A stretch of DNA of 64,000 nucleotides from Rhabditophanes sp. KR3021 (Eukaryota; Nematoda; Chromadorea; Rhabditida; Alloionematidae): contig CAUJLY010000003.1 in NCBI GenBank assembly GCA_963281155.1, positions 992,001-1,056,000 on the forward strand. Reading direction: 5' to 3'. Below are positions 1 through 14,047 of the stretch, piece by piece. The notes under the pieces are model-generated. The model saw only the letters and a program-made list of their open reading frames with translations, was not told where the DNA came from and ran no database searches. The position numbers and the translations under genes were made by a program. Numbering within the stretch: the first letter of the stretch is position 1; the number at the start of each line of letters is the position of its first letter.

Positions 1-3000
1 ATCAACATCTGTACAGAGAATTATTTTTTACATTTATTCTTATTTGTAAACAAAACACATATACATTTATATATTTTATATATAAATTATCATTCTCTAT
101 TGTACCCTTTTTGCGTCGGGCTCTTTTTTTCCAAACCCACAAAGACTTTAACATCATATGGAGAGTTTTTGTGTCGGACACAAGTTTACTCATTATCAAA
201 ATAAGTGTGTATATTTTTATGTTATACCATTATACAACAACTATATCCATTGTCATTTTTTATTAAAATGAGTGGGTAGGATGCGTTTTATTAAAATGAA
301 TTAAAGAGATGTTGAAATTAGTGTTAAATTAGTTTAAAAATGAGAAAAAAGAGTAATAATGGGATGAGTTATTGAGGTTAAGATCAATTAATCTCTTTTA
401 CGACTCATTCATTTTTTGGTGACTGATGTGCCTATTCTGTTACCGGAAACATTTCTTCCTATATTCTCATATAATTATCCCCCAGTGTACGTGTGAAATA
501 TTAATTTTATAATTCTTTGATTTTTGAAGTATCTCTAAATTTTGTATAAATACTACCATAATAATCTGTCATAAGCCTTTTGGGGTTGTTAAAACTTCCC
601 CAATCAACATTAACCTTAAAACCAAATAAAGTAGATTTTTTGAGCTAGACTAAAGAAGAGACCATTAAAATAAACGACTACACTAGCCATCCCCATTAAT
701 TAAAAATTCAGGGACTAGCTCTAGATTGCATTTTCCAACATTCACCATTTAAATTATTTGCTTTAATATTAAGAATATTTAAGAATATTTTTTATTTGTT
801 TTCGCCATAACTTTTTAGTTTTATTTCAATCTGTTAATTTCATAAATTATGTTTATAAATACTCTTTCCAAAATTGTTATTAGGCCTTATCCAGTTCAAC
901 CTTTCAAAACAAATTCCTATTTTTTATGCTTTATAAGAGATTATTATTAAAAATGACGCGATCTTTTAATTTTATTTCTAATTTACTTTTATAACACACA
1001 GCGCATATTAGCATTAACCCATCTATTCATTTATCATACTACTATTTAGTTGAATGTACCATCGCTCATATAAATTGTATTTATTCTTTTATATTTAGTA
1101 TATTATTTAGGGAAATGATAGTAGTTGGGAGTAATTTAAATAGATGCATTTAATTACATAATTTTTCTTGATTAATATCAAAAAACGAAGATGCCATCAC
1201 AAAGGAAAGTGACGACAGGGTACTTTTAAATAATACATACTTACTTGTATTTTATGTTACAATTTTTATGTATCATGTATGTGATACGGTTTTATGTACC
1301 ATTTTTTAAATTCAAATATTTTATGTTCAAATATTGCTACATTCCAACTTTTATATCAACTTTTCAGTACGTGCCCCTCTTCAAAATGATTAAGATGGAT
1401 GGGCAATATCTTGTATTTCACGTTAAAAGGTTGTTTAATCATCAAACTATATAGCATCTTTTTGTATCATCAAAACTTTTGCCCCTTTTTTGCCTCTAAC
1501 CAATTTTGTTATCTACTTTTAATATTGAACACTTTTATTGGAATTTGTTTTTGAATAACACAAATTAGACGCCGACCTCACATCCAGAACCATTTATTTT
1601 AAAGGCCTATCCTTGTATTGTTACATCTTAGTTTGTGTCTCCACAAAACCTCTTTTTGATATACTTTTATATTTTCTTTTTGATACTAACTATTAAGAAT
1701 TATGTGGATAGCAGTATTTTGATATTATTATTATTTGATATTATGTGGTATTTTGATATGCTTTTTTATTACTACATTCGACAATTTTTTGTCTAAGTAC
1801 ACACAATAATCATATTTTTCCTTTTCGTATCAGCTTATCATTTTTGTCGGAATAGTCTCGTTAATAATATTAAGGTACTACTAACAATGATCAAGCCTAA
1901 AATCTCTTAAGACCTTAAAACCTTTTTAAAGGATTATTTATTTTCATACAGGCCTGTGTATTTAATATTTAATAATAAATTATTTAAGACTAGCATTTTA
2001 TGACCAAAAAGTTTAAAGCATATGGTTGCGTGAGTTGGATAATTATTTATAATAGATTTTAGCGTCTTCATCACTTAAATAATCGTATCTAAGAGGTATG
2101 TATTTGGTAGAATATTTAGTAGCATTTGAAAATTAACTTTTAAAGCAACCTACCTCCATTTATTTATTATTTTTTATTTCACATACTAAATACACTAAAC
2201 AAGGGGAAATTATGTTTATGATGCGTACAAACAAACTACTACTTTATGTCTAACTGTGGCCCCAATCTCCTTTCTACTTTCTATAGCATTTAGTTGTTAT
2301 TACCACTACTTTATCACCATCAAAAAATATTTGGTCCCTTAACTGCGCCATGACGCACCCCGCACACAAAACAACGGCACACCGTCAAATCGCATTGTAC
2401 TCCTCTATTTTATCTATCAAATTAAAAGTTATCAAAAGTAATACTGTTAACGGCACGATTTATTAACTATTCACAATATCAAATTTATTCCCTCCACTAA
2501 TTTCCAATTATTTAATATTACATAAGTTGATGTCGACACAAATTTAACTAAAATAATTAATAGCATTTATAATAATAATAATCATTTTCACTGCATAATA
2601 AAACTATATTATTTTTTGATAAACATTTCATCTTAATATTTATTTGATATCAAAATAAGATATCTTATAGATTTAATGTATAACATATCTTATTATCACT
2701 GTTTGTTGATAAATTAGTTGTTGTGGCTTCAATGTTCAGAGCTTTTTTATTGTAAATATCGTGAGAAAAACATTAAAACTTTGGAACATCCTATTGAATG
2801 GATCGTTTTAGTAGCTTTTTTGTAGAACCACTCTTATCTGTCTAAACACGACTTATCATTCATTCTAGTTTGGTGGGAATTCATGTGTACTTTTATTATT
2901 TATAAACTTTGTATTATTCTAATTTTGTCACCTGCCCGCTATTAATTAACATGACCTACAACGTTGTTTCAATAATTTTACTTTTAAAAGACACTGAAGC

Positions 3001-3790
3001 TACCAATCAAATCATACATTATTTACACTTAACCATCCTAAGTTCCCTAAACTTTATTTTAATCAAAACATTCATGACCAAGCTAAACACATATTCAATT
3101 AACTCTTACACAAACATACGAATCCTTTGAACAGCTTAACAATTAAGTCTTTACTCATGCCTTGTTGTGATGAAATGTAATGGTGTAAGACTTTCACAAA
3201 TCATACTCTAAATATCATAAACACACATATATCTAACAAACATATGACATACCATCCCCATATCCTCTAGCTTTAATTACCAAGTTCAAGCGTACCTACC
3301 TACTTCCAAAACAAATTCCAAAACAACGTATCTTGCCATTGTTGATATGCTTTTGACAAACTACCCCTACTTTTGGTTTCCTGTTACTCATTAATTTGGA
3401 AAAAGAGGCATATACTCTATACTCACATTAGTTCGCTTTATTCACAATTTCCTTTGAAACAATATTAGTTTACCGCATGACGACACCATCCTTTTTTCTT
3501 ATCTTTTGAGAGACTAAATTGTGTCGGTTTATCTAAAAATTTATTTCATTATTAATTTTATTTGTTGTACCCTCCCTCCTATACGAGCAATTTACACAAT
3601 TAATGGTAAGCCAGATATTTTTTAAACTTCTGCCCTCTTTTACCATTCTCCGTATTTGGATTTGGCGTCTTTGTAAAGCCTTTAAAGTATAGACAACCTT
3701 TTCTACTATTATTTTTTGTTTAGGTGTGTAATCATCCATCTATTATAATATATTTGTTGTTGTCAAGAGACGCACACACCACCATAAGGT
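1..3790. other. Gene-free AT-rich stretch
   Basis: No open frame here has a protein-like composition together with usable splice signals. A short tandem duplication of AAGAATATTT lies near 770-790. A somewhat GC-richer patch lies near 2335-2400. Just upstream of the phosphodiesterase gene a T-rich tract ends in TTTAG at about 3723. It could be a spliced-leader or 5'-UTR acceptor for that gene. I see nothing else. Confidence 0.5.
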
Positions 3791-6253
3791 ATGAAAGAAA
3801 ACGTTGATGTGTTTCGACACCACCACCTCGGGTCTAATATACCCACCTCTTTAAACAACAACAACCCTCAAATTATAAGGAAAAGTTCGCTGAGTTCGGC
3901 GATTATGGCTTCAGCTAAGCCTCCACCTGTCAGGAAGTCTTCAGCCAATTCAGTAACTTCTATTTATTACGACACCACTCCTATACACCATATTTCTCTC
4001 TGTCACAAGTCTTGCCATTCTTCAAGGTGTGATATTTTGGCGAAGGAAACGGAGGCTGAAACTCCTATTTCTGAAATGTCTGTTTTGGGGAGGCATGCCT
4101 TTATCGTTAGTGCAGTTACTGCATCCTCCAGAGGTAGGACCTGTTCCATAGCCTCGAGTAACAGGGGAAGGAGAAACAGTAGTACGAGGGGAACCGCAAC
4201 CAAGCAACTTCCCTTCAACCACTACCATACTATCCATGGTTACCACAACTTGACTAACCTCGACTCAGGAACCAATTCAATTGACTCCGTAACTTGTGAA
4301 CCTGACGATGAAGATTCTTTTTCCTCAGCTTCATCCTCTTTCCTTAATACGGATCATAGTATAATTGCCTCGTGCGAGGAGTCTTTCCTGCGTATTAAAA
4401 ATGCCATCAAATTATCTTCACCCGAAGCACCTGGTGATGTGGTAGAGATGATGAGAGATGAGATTGATGTCAAGAGCCGACAGGCTTATGACTTGGATAA
4501 TTATGTGACACCAGATGATTGTATTTCCCCTGAATTATGTAAAAAATTTCTTGCTTATTCAGAGGATATGAATTTGTTGGTGCGGAATATTACGAAGGAG
4601 GCGAAGAGGCTGGTACATGCGGAAATGTTAGTTTTCATTTTTTGAATTTATTTTATTCTCATTTTTTAGATGTTCATTGTTTTTGCTTGATAAGGAACAT
4701 GACGAATTGGTGGCAGAAGTTTTTGAAAAAAATGGTACGAAAGATGAATTCTTAACTGAAATTAGAATGCCTTTGTCTCAAGGAATTGTGGGGTACGTGG
4801 CAACGACAGGGAAAATGTTGAATGTCAATGATGTCTATAATAACCCTTATTTCTATTCAAAAGTGGATGAAAGAACGGGATTTGTGACTAGAAATATTCT
4901 TTGTTTCCCAATCAAAGATAGTTCCGAAAACCTAGTAGGAGTAGCTGAATTGTGCAATAAAGTCGGTGACATCGGCTTTACCAAAAATGATGAAAGAATA
5001 GCAAGTACCTTTTCCGTGTATTGTGCAATCAGTATTTCACACGTAAGTTTTGATTATAAATTACATCATACTTATTAAATTTGTAGTGCTTGTTGTATCG
5101 AAAATTACAAGAAGCTCATAGGCGATCGCATATGGCTGCCGAACTTTTGGTCCAAGGTTCGACACTTTCAATAGCACCAGAAGATATATTACGATTGACA
5201 GTTCGCGACATTCCAAGCCCATCATCCTTTCATGCGGATTTTAATAATTTTACCTTTGTGCCTAGATCAATTGGAAGTGGTGATATTTATGTGGAGGCCA
5301 GTTTGAGTATGTTTAAGGATCTCGGCTTTATAGATAAGTACCGCCTGCGAAGACGGACGCTTGCCCGCTTTTTGCTTATGGTTCAGAAGGGGTATAGAGA
5401 TGTGCCTTACCACAATTGGAGTCATTCTTATGCTACGGGCCACTTTTGCTATCTGTTGCTGAGACTTCCGATGGTTCAGAATTATTTGAATGATTTGGAG
5501 AGATTGTCGCTGTTGGTGGCTTGTTTGTGTCATGATATTGATCATCGGGGCACGACGAATGCTTTTCAGTTACAGTCGAAGACGCCCTTGGCTCAGTTAT
5601 ATAGTTCGGAGGGGTCAGTGCTGGAGAGACATCATTTTGCACAGACTGTTACTATCCTTGGGATGGATGAATGTAATATTTTCGAACAGTTGACTAGACA
5701 ACAGTATCAACAAGTCCTCGATAATATTAGAGAAATTATTTTGGCTACAGATATTGCTGCTCATCTAAGAAAAGTTACCAAAATTAAGGAAATGGTTCAC
5801 TGTGGCTTTAATCCAGATATTCCTGAACACCACTATCTATTCATGTGTCTCCTAATGACAGCCTCAGACCTATCGGACCAGTCCAAAGACTTCAAAACAA
5901 CCAAATCAATCGCAGAAAATATTTATAAAGAGTTTTTCTCCCAAGGAGACCTAGAAAAACAAATGGGTAATGCTCCGATGACCATGATGGATCGTGAGAA
6001 AGCTTGTGTTCCAAAGATTCAGCTAGAGTTCATGGATACTGTGGCATTACCGGTATTCAAATACTTGTCGGATATTTTGCCTGACTTAGACAGGACATAT
6101 GATACTTTGCAAAAAAATAGAGTTTGCTGGTCAACTATGCAAACGCTCCTTGATGAAGAAGGAAGCGACCCCGGAAGCCTCGAATTCCTACGTGATACTG
6201 AACTAGAAAGCAGAGTCTACACCAAAATCACAGACAAAAAAACAAACAAATAA
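3791..6253 (+). CDS. pde-2: PDE2-type cyclic nucleotide phosphodiesterase
   Basis: Hydrolyses cyclic nucleotides (cGMP and probably cAMP) in the cytoplasm or at membranes. Exons 3791-4626, 4670-5042 and 5087-6253 join in frame to 791 residues, with introns of 43 and 44 nt. Residues 1-230 are Ser/Asn-rich and have no recognised domain. Residues about 240-405 form one GAF domain resembling GAF-B of PDE2A. It contains TGFVTRNILCFPIK and the NK...F...DE signature (NKVGDIGFTKNDE), typical of cyclic-nucleotide-binding GAFs. The catalytic domain starts near 440. It carries the metal-site motifs HNWSH (512-516) and HDIDHRGT (552-559), plus YSSEGSVLERHHFAQ and IYKEFFSQGDLEKQMGN, both close to PDE2. 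PDE2A normally has two GAF domains; the first is replaced here by the disordered head. The start follows a T-rich acceptor-like tract upstream. PDE5 or PDE11 are less likely from these motifs. Confidence 0.92.
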
Positions 6254-9230
6254 ACTAAATTATAAAGTCTATGCATCTTTAATAAACCGATCATGTACAT
6301 CTGTACAAAAGTCAACTCTTCAATGATCCTCACACCTTCTTTGACTACTAAACTATCGAACTTTCACACTAAAATCCAAAAGAATAAATGTATATTTATA
6401 AAGTATTTCATTTCTTATTTCTCTACATATGTTGTTGACCTTTTATAATGGAACGGGATTTAACAGTTAATTCCCGAGGTAGGCAATGATTATTTCCTGA
6501 AGAAATATACCCTGGTCAGGAAAAGAAGTACGAAAGGAAAAATTATAAGTAATTTCTAGAATATTAAAAGCTTATTTTGGTTTATTACTAAGTTTAATTA
6601 TTTAGTCTTTTAATATTTCCATTTTTTAATTGTCAACCATTATAAAATATGAATGTCGAAAATTCAAAAATAGCAGGAGTGGAATGCATTTTTAGAACCA
6701 TTTACTCATTACAACTTCCTTCCCGCGGCTTTCCAATTTGATCCAACCAACCTTCACTTTAAATGAAATTTTATTTCGGTTTTAATGTCAACTAGCTTGC
6801 ATGCAACTATCGTTGCAACAGTTTCTTTAAACATATTTTAATTTATTATTACAAATATGACATTAAAAAACCTTTTTTAAGTTCATTTGATCATTGTTGT
6901 GGCTTTAAATAATTTATAGACTGTTCTATAGTCTTTTACCAACTTTGAAATAACGCCACCCGAAATATATGGCCTTTTGGCCAAATCATAAATTTTTTGA
7001 ACTTTTTGATGTTTCCAGTCGCTTAGTTACATTTTTTTAGGTATATACACGTTTTTAGATTTCTTAAAAATCCTTTTTTTAAGGGTGTTACAAAGTTTTT
7101 TTTTCCACCTTTTATATATAGATTATATAGTACTTCAAAAGTGACTGTGTAAAAATACTTATATACGTTGTTATTTATTTGAAACATTATAAAAATTAAT
7201 AAACAGTTTAATAACAACGTCAATAATTTAATAAGTTTAAACTTCTTCCACCATAAATATTTATTTAATATACCGAACAAAACTGTCAAAAGAAATTATT
7301 TTAATTTATAAACTTGTACACATTCTATCAAGTAGTGGAAATTTGGCATAATTTTTGTGTGTAATTTTAATCTGTTTTCATAATACATACTTACACACAG
7401 GTAATAAATTATAGTTTATATTAACTCTTTATTTAGATTACACACAATATATAATAATTACAACGTCGCTAGTAAAACTCTCTCTTAATTAGAATGACTA
7501 ATTAAGCAATAATAATAAATCTTTAAGAGCATAACCAGCATCGCTTTTATAGCTGTTTGATATCGTCCTTTTGAGTATCATCATATATACTTTGCTTAAA
7601 GACCGAGTATCCATGATTTACTCATGACAATGACTATTAATTTTTTAATAGTTCAAAGCAAAATAAAAAGCATTCCTGATCATTTACCTAATTTTAAGTT
7701 TATTGCTCTAAATGTGAATGACAAACCACACTTTAATTTTTCTAATGATACTTTCAGGAAACAATATTTGATATTTTTGATCTTGATTTTAACATATTTA
7801 TTCTTATTACTTGAAAAGTTAATGAACACATTTTTAGACTTATCCACTTATTTATAATTTTTGAAAACAATTTTTGTGACATAAAATGCCATAATTTATA
7901 GTTAAAGTAGTCATTCTTTTCAATACCAAAAAACAAAAAGATTAGAAGATTTTAATTTAATCACCAAGCCGGAAGCTGGGTGAGCGCAAAGATGCTTTTT
8001 TATTATTACTGTTTTGACTGTTTAAATAATTTAAATAAATTGGTAAACATTTTCCTCTCCCATCATCGCCCCGACGGCGGCTTATCCATTCTCAAAATGA
8101 CCGTTTTTCACTCTTTCCTCCCAAAAACATTATCAAAAGACTTTCTAAAAATTTATTTTTTACCGTCTTCGCGTCATGGTCGGTCACCGGGACGAACCCA
8201 TTTGACTATACTGCCTTACACAATTCCATTACTACTTTTGTGACTATAATCAGTCATATTGGAACACTCTAAAACACTTTACGAAAAATCATCTTTATTC
8301 TGACATAATCTGGAGTTCCTCGTGGAGGTCTGGAAATATTTGACATATGCGATAACACTCAATTTTATCTCTTCTACAAACTAGCTAAAACAGCTTGATC
8401 AAAAAATGATTTAAGGGGCCTTTATGAAGCAACTCTTAGAAAATTCCAGGTTTTTGACTTGTCGCACTTGGCATCGATAGTGCATAATTTTTTTAAATTG
8501 TGTCTTTGTAGTTTGGAAGGCAAGGATTGTTTGCATTCATGCCTTAAGTCATATATTAGCTATCTCTAGTCTGACGGACTCGGCAACCCTTCCAATAAAC
8601 TACAAAAAATGTTACAGACAAATTTAAGGAACTTCTGATTTATATAGCAGTAGTTTGATATAAATTAGATACTAATAATCATGTATATATTGCCATGTGT
8701 ATGCCATTTTAATTTATAATAATTAAAACTATTATTTTGATCACCCAACTTTTAATCGTTATAAAAGTATTTTTAGATAAATGATTCGAGAGACCTTATA
8801 AATATGCATATAAAACTACAAATAGTTAGTTATTAATTATGATTCTCAATATCATATTTAAAAATTGAATAATTTAAGCAAAATACAACATAAGCTATTT
8901 TCGGCAAAACTTGTAGCTATTTAAAAGTTTAAATTTTTAGAAATAAACTTTTTAACATGTAAACAATATTTTTAAAATGGTTTTACAACTAATTTCACTG
9001 AGAAGCGAATCACATTAAAACCAAATCGGAAAATATCCTTGTTGATGAGTATTTAAAACTTCAATAACATAACTAACAAATTTGAAAGCATTAATAGTAA
9101 CATAATTATGAAATCTCCAACTTTACAAAATCTAGTATGAAATATTATAATTACAAAATTGCAAAACAACTTACACCAAATATAATGACCTCAACATCCA
9201 AGATTGGATAATTAATATAAACATTAAGAA
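6254..9230. other. Intergenic, 3' flank of phosphodiesterase gene
   Basis: An AATAAA-like signal lies about 25 nt after the stop codon (near 6279). The rest is AT-rich with no gene I can support. A short imperfect inverted repeat (CACCAAGC and GCTGGGTG around a five-base loop) sits at about 7962-7982. A moderately GC-richer patch occurs at about 8060-8210, without a convincing frame. Confidence 0.4.
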
Positions 9231-9493
9231 TCTATACTAGATCACTTCTAAACAAAAACCCCAAACTATAAGATTGTCATACTAAATATGAAGATTACGA
9301 ATATTAACATTTTATTTCTCCAATAAACAACGAAATCCACCTGGAATAGAATACTAGTGAATTCATTAAAAAAATCGACAATTCCGAGATACAATTAATC
9401 ATTTTGAATGTAAAATATATTTAAAGTATAAATATTTTAATATCAGCCAGACACCAAAAACTACGTATACCGTGCTTTAGCGCGGACAACTAG
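9231..9493 (+). mobile_element. Short non-autonomous Helitron-like element
   Basis: The left end reads TCTATACTAG, close to the TC-starting 5' termini of nematode and plant Helitrons. The right end has a 6-bp stem with one G.T wobble (CCGTGC, TTTA loop, GCGCGG, 9470-9485), then ACAA, then CTAG (9490-9493). The base before the element is A and the base after it is T, as expected for insertion between A and T with no target duplication. The roughly 263-bp interior is AT-rich and codes for nothing. The termini are seen directly; assignment to Helitrons rests on known family structure. No second copy is visible in the window, so this is unconfirmed. Confidence 0.5.
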
Positions 9494-10737
9494 TAATATA
9501 TAGAAATTTAGTAAATCATCATTTGGGAATAGTTTAGATATAATATATCAAAATGATATACTCTAGAACGATGTATGCACTCTAAAATGCTATAGTTAAA
9601 AATATTGAAATAAAAATGATATAATTTAAAAGGAATGCTTTATTATTCAGCGATTTGTAGCACGCCAATCAAAATAAATTTATTTCACCATTATAAATAC
9701 AAAAAATGTACTTTTATGATTTTTAACACATTTCCTATAAATTATTAATAAAACTTGGGCAGATTTAATAATTTAAATTAAAAATACTTACAGATTCATA
9801 ATTAGGCCAATTTTGTATGAAATGTATTATACTAAAAAACGTAGTTAATCATAGCTTCACTTACTCAATGGAAGACTAACATATTTTTAAGAGTAATTAA
9901 AAAGCATAGACGTGTCAAAAATAGTTATGTTTTATAAATTCGCAAATTAGCTACTTATATCAATTCCTTCTTATCATTTACTTAAGTAGGAGCCCATTTT
10001 TGGTGCTGTCATATAATTATTCTCTCATTTTTTACTTCTTAAACTTCACAATTAGTTTTGCCAACTAACCAATGTGGATATGTAAGCGTTAACAATAAAC
10101 TTAAAATTCTTAATTTTGTAATTATATATTGTAGCGATTTATTTTTTAAGAAGATGAATATTATGCATATAATTTAAATATATTTTTTATTTCTATTTTT
10201 AAAGATTCCTATTTATCAAAAATATTCCGAAAGCTATTCATCATATTACTTTCTTAGAAATGGCAAGTATACAGATACATATGATATACTGTTAATACCT
10301 TAGTAAAAACGGAATTTTTAATATTATTTTGATGATAAAACGTTATGTGTTGAGCACTTATTTTCATTCCTATTTTAGGATACTTAATATTTGTCTGGTT
10401 AATTTTTATTATATACGAACAAATTTGTATTTTTATATCATGTTTGGATATGTAATGCAAAATAGCAAATCAAAAAACTCACCAAAATATATGAACACTT
10501 TGTCATATACTGCATAATGTACATCCCAATTCAATTACCCTCGATTGTTGTACCATTTACGAGTTTATTAATTTAATTTTGTCTTCATTTTCAATTATTT
10601 CAAGTTTAAAGATATCTTTTTTAATAATTACTTTTAGAAGTATCACTGAATGGAATATAAGTTTGTGCGCCATTATAAAACAAATTGCCATACTTTTACT
10701 CATAAATTGCACTCTAAAAAGTTTAATTTTTTAAATT
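9494..10737. other. Intergenic, promoter side of GPCR gene
   Basis: Strongly AT-rich sequence between the Helitron-like element and the receptor gene. I see no coding exon, RNA gene or clear repeat. A short open frame near 10.3-10.5 kb has composition like the flanking AT-rich DNA and no splice support. Confidence 0.4.
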
Positions 10738-12214
10738 ATGAATAATTTTGAGAATATTAGCTTAAATAGTCCAGCATTTTCCAATTTAACATTATCAAAA
10801 AATAGTTCTTTTAAAGAAATGCCGTTTTTCGATAAAGCTATGGTTTGGATATTCAGTTTTCGATTTCTATTATACATTATTTGTATTGTCGGAATCATTT
10901 CCAATTGCATTGTATTCTATAAACAATACAAAACAGTGTAAGTTTGTGTATATTTTCATTTTTCTGATTAAGGTTTTAGATCATCGCAATCACATACCAA
11001 AAAACTTTCAATTAAAATACTGCTGTTCATGACAGTTGCAGATTCTGTCTCGCTGTTAACATTGTTTTTAATTTTAAATTATGGGTATTTTGTTGGTTCT
11101 AATCCAAATATTTTCTACTTAAGCTGGACTTGCAAAATAACAATTTTTTCCCTTCATTTTTCAAGTTCCTGGAGCTTATGGTTATTTTCTATTATGAGTT
11201 ATATTAGATACATCTCAATATTCAATGTATTTAAACACTTTCAAATAAGAAGACAGCCAATTTATCTAGCTTTAATCATATTCGTTGTTTTATTTATATT
11301 AGAAACACCTATATTATTTAAAGTTACATTTGATTCTGAATTAAAAATCTGCGCAGAAACAGGCAATAGCATGTATATATTTCATTTGATAGAAATGATT
11401 ATTACCTTCTTTGTACCCATATTTTTAATTGCATTTATGGATATTCGATTGTTATTTTTTCAAAAAGACAAAAAATTGTTCAATATTAGCAAGACATTAA
11501 ATATTAATTGTGGGGATGGTAATGATTTGTCAGCTGTTAATGTCAAAAACCGTGGTATAATTGAGAAATGTGTGAAAAGATTGCCATCGACTGACAATGA
11601 ACCTTTCGGAGATGGAGTATCTTTTGAAGGATGCAAAAGAAATGAATCATTCCAACAAAAGCCATTTATTGTAGCTGAAACGATGCATTCAAAATATAAA
11701 AAACACCACTCCGTATTAAAAACTTCAATGCAATGGAAATTAGTGCAACGATGCCTATTTATGACAATAATAGATTTACTAATGAATCTACCAAGTTATT
11801 TAATACGATTTTATACATTACTGGCATCCGAAGAAACATTAGAAAAGCTATATGAACATTCTTGGTTTACTAATGCAGAAACATTAGCACAATTACTTTA
11901 TTTCGCACAAGTAAGTTTATTGTCTCCAATAATTTAATAAAAATTTAGTTTTCTTTGAATGCGATGTATTTATACTTCATAGTTTACGGTTCAAGACCAA
12001 GCAAGAAAAAATCTATCAATTTTTCTTCTAATAATGATTCAATTGTGGTGTCAAAAGGAGCTATTTTACACACTACAAGAAAACTAACTGTTGATAGAGA
12101 TAGTTTGAGATTAAAGTAAGTTCATTTACCAATTAGCTTAAACAATTATGTAATTATGAGTAAGTAAATAAATTAGTAGTTATTATTATTTTTTTCAGTG
12201 AAGTCACCTTCTGA
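10738..12214 (+). CDS. Class A seven-transmembrane orphan receptor
   Basis: Exons 10738-10937, 10980-11910, 11949-12115 and 12199-12214 join in frame to 437 residues. All donors are GTAAGT. The N-terminus has several N-glycosylation sequons (NIS, NLT, NSS) and no clear signal peptide. Hydrophobic segments occur at about 40-62 (TM1), 80-105 (TM2), 115-140 (TM3), 160-180 (TM4), 205-230 (TM5), 320-345 (TM6) and 365-390 (TM7). The DRY position after TM3 reads IRY. The TM7 NPxxY position reads NAMYLY. A cytoplasmic loop of about 80 residues separates TM5 and TM6. The layout fits nematode neuropeptide-type orphan receptors, probably in the sensory or neuronal plasma membrane. The ligand cannot be inferred. 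The last exon adds only six codons. Confidence 0.78.
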
Positions 12215-14047
12215 ATTGACGTTTAAAGCAATCAAAACTCCGTTGGAAGCTATAATAATGTTGGACATTTCATTTGTATTATCTTTATCCAACTATTCTT
12301 ATTCTGTAATGAAAGAGGAATAACCAACTTCCTTCGCAATTTCTTTCCATTGAGGTTTCAAGAAAATATAAGTACAAGTTGTGTAATAATTGCCATATGT
12401 TTATAACTGAAAACTATAATTAGTAAAATATACGGAAAATATAAACCGACTTCCGATAACAACAAATACTAAACCTGGTCAATTAAAAACAACGTTTTCA
12501 TTGAAAGAACGAGTAATGAGCTTGCAGAATCTAATCTTTAACAATCAATTATAATCAGCAATATACTAAAATCAAGAACGGTACTCATATATCCACGACG
12601 AGGAGCCATTAACACATCAACCAGACCATTAAACATAGAACAAAGAGAATTAGTGAATGATTTCTTACTAATTTCAGGATTGCTAGTATCAATTTAAATA
12701 TATCGTTTTATTTAATCATTGCGACAAGTAGCCAAATTTAGATGTCACCACCAAGCAATATATTCTTTTATTATTTTATTATAAGCCAAAAATTATGTAA
12801 TGATAGTCATTTTAATTTATTCATCACTTTTATAAATCATAAAGTATTTTGTAATTTACAATAGTTGCCATTCATTTTTACCAGGCTAAATCTTTTTCGC
12901 ACTTCTTTTTCTGGCCGGGGTATATTTGTGCAAGAAATAATCATTGCCTACATTGGGAACCCTGCAGGATCTCTATTATTCTCCCTATCAAACAACCCCG
13001 TCGGGCTTTCCACGGACGCTATTTATTATCTATGGTTTAATTCTTTTGAAAAATATCTTTTTGTGTTTTTTACTAAAGGTAATACAAAGATGACACCTCA
13101 TCTTTCGTGACTTTGAAATGTAAGGCTTCTTGAAGAACGTATCAAGAGTATTTATTTTCATCAAGACATGTTCTGCCAATTCACTTATTACACTCAAAGA
13201 GCGAAAGATTACAAGCAGATCCAAAATAAATATGGTAATTTGTTATCAAAAGGGTAAAAACATTTTCTCCTAAGTGTTATCAATATAAACCTATATAATG
13301 GTGTAAAACGTTTTCAGGAATACTTATTGGCCTTATAATTATACTGGTCCCATTAAGATTTCCCTTTTTAGGAGATCATTAAATCTAAATTATTTAAAGA
13401 AAATGCTGTATCCTGTAAGCAATGGCGAAATAAACATGTAGGCCACTGTGATATGACTAGTATGTATATGTGATCCTTTCCAGAATTATATATTGGCATT
13501 AAGATTAAGTTGATCCCATTGCCTCTCCTACCTATAAGATCCAAAAAATACAAAAATTTAGGAAAAGCATTGCCACCAAAATGAATCTACAATTTATGGC
13601 TCATCGTTTCGGGCTTTGAATATATTGTAACTGGTAGAGCCTATATACTAGTACCTATTTGTACAAAAACCCGTTCTGATCCAATATAAATACTTTGTTC
13701 TAGGAGGCCAATAGTCAAATTCTTTTAAAATATTATTTGATCAACCTTAGCACCCTTAATTGTGCACATAATAATTGTATCAAGGATGAAATATATAGCT
13801 TGTTCTAACTTTACTCGGTTTGATAGTAAGAATTCTGTCGTTGCATCAATTTCAACTATGATCGCCGCTATCCTTAAAATATATATTTTTCAATGTGTGG
13901 CTTGGTTTTGTAAGCCCTCGTAAGTGGTAGAAATCAGTTCTTTAACTTAATCTTTATAAATCACTTTAAAACATATAGAATAAAAGTGCGGATGAAAGAC
14001 CTTTTGAAATTCGCTTCTGGTGAGGAATTAGATTAAAAACCGCAGAA
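12215..14047. other. Intergenic with relic coding fragments
   Basis: On the minus strand between about 12240 and 12700 there are short protein-like stretches: a ~50-codon frame containing SMFNGLVDVLMAPRRGY, then LDSASSLLVLSMKTLFLIDQ, then LKPQWKEIAKEVGYSSFITE. They lie in order and are separated by stops and frame changes. They may be exons of an unresolved gene or a decaying copy. GC-richer patches near 12880-13030 and 13610-13710 show no supported gene. Confidence 0.3.

Noticed and set aside
1245..1454. 69-codon frame rich in Tyr, Phe and Met
   Set aside because: Arises from AT-rich sequence with TTC/TAT repeats. No supporting signals.
3533..3739. 68-codon minus-strand frame next to the phosphodiesterase start
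   Set aside because: Lys/Arg/Ile-rich composition typical of AT-rich DNA read in reverse. No splice or homology support, and the plus strand there looks like a T-rich acceptor tract.
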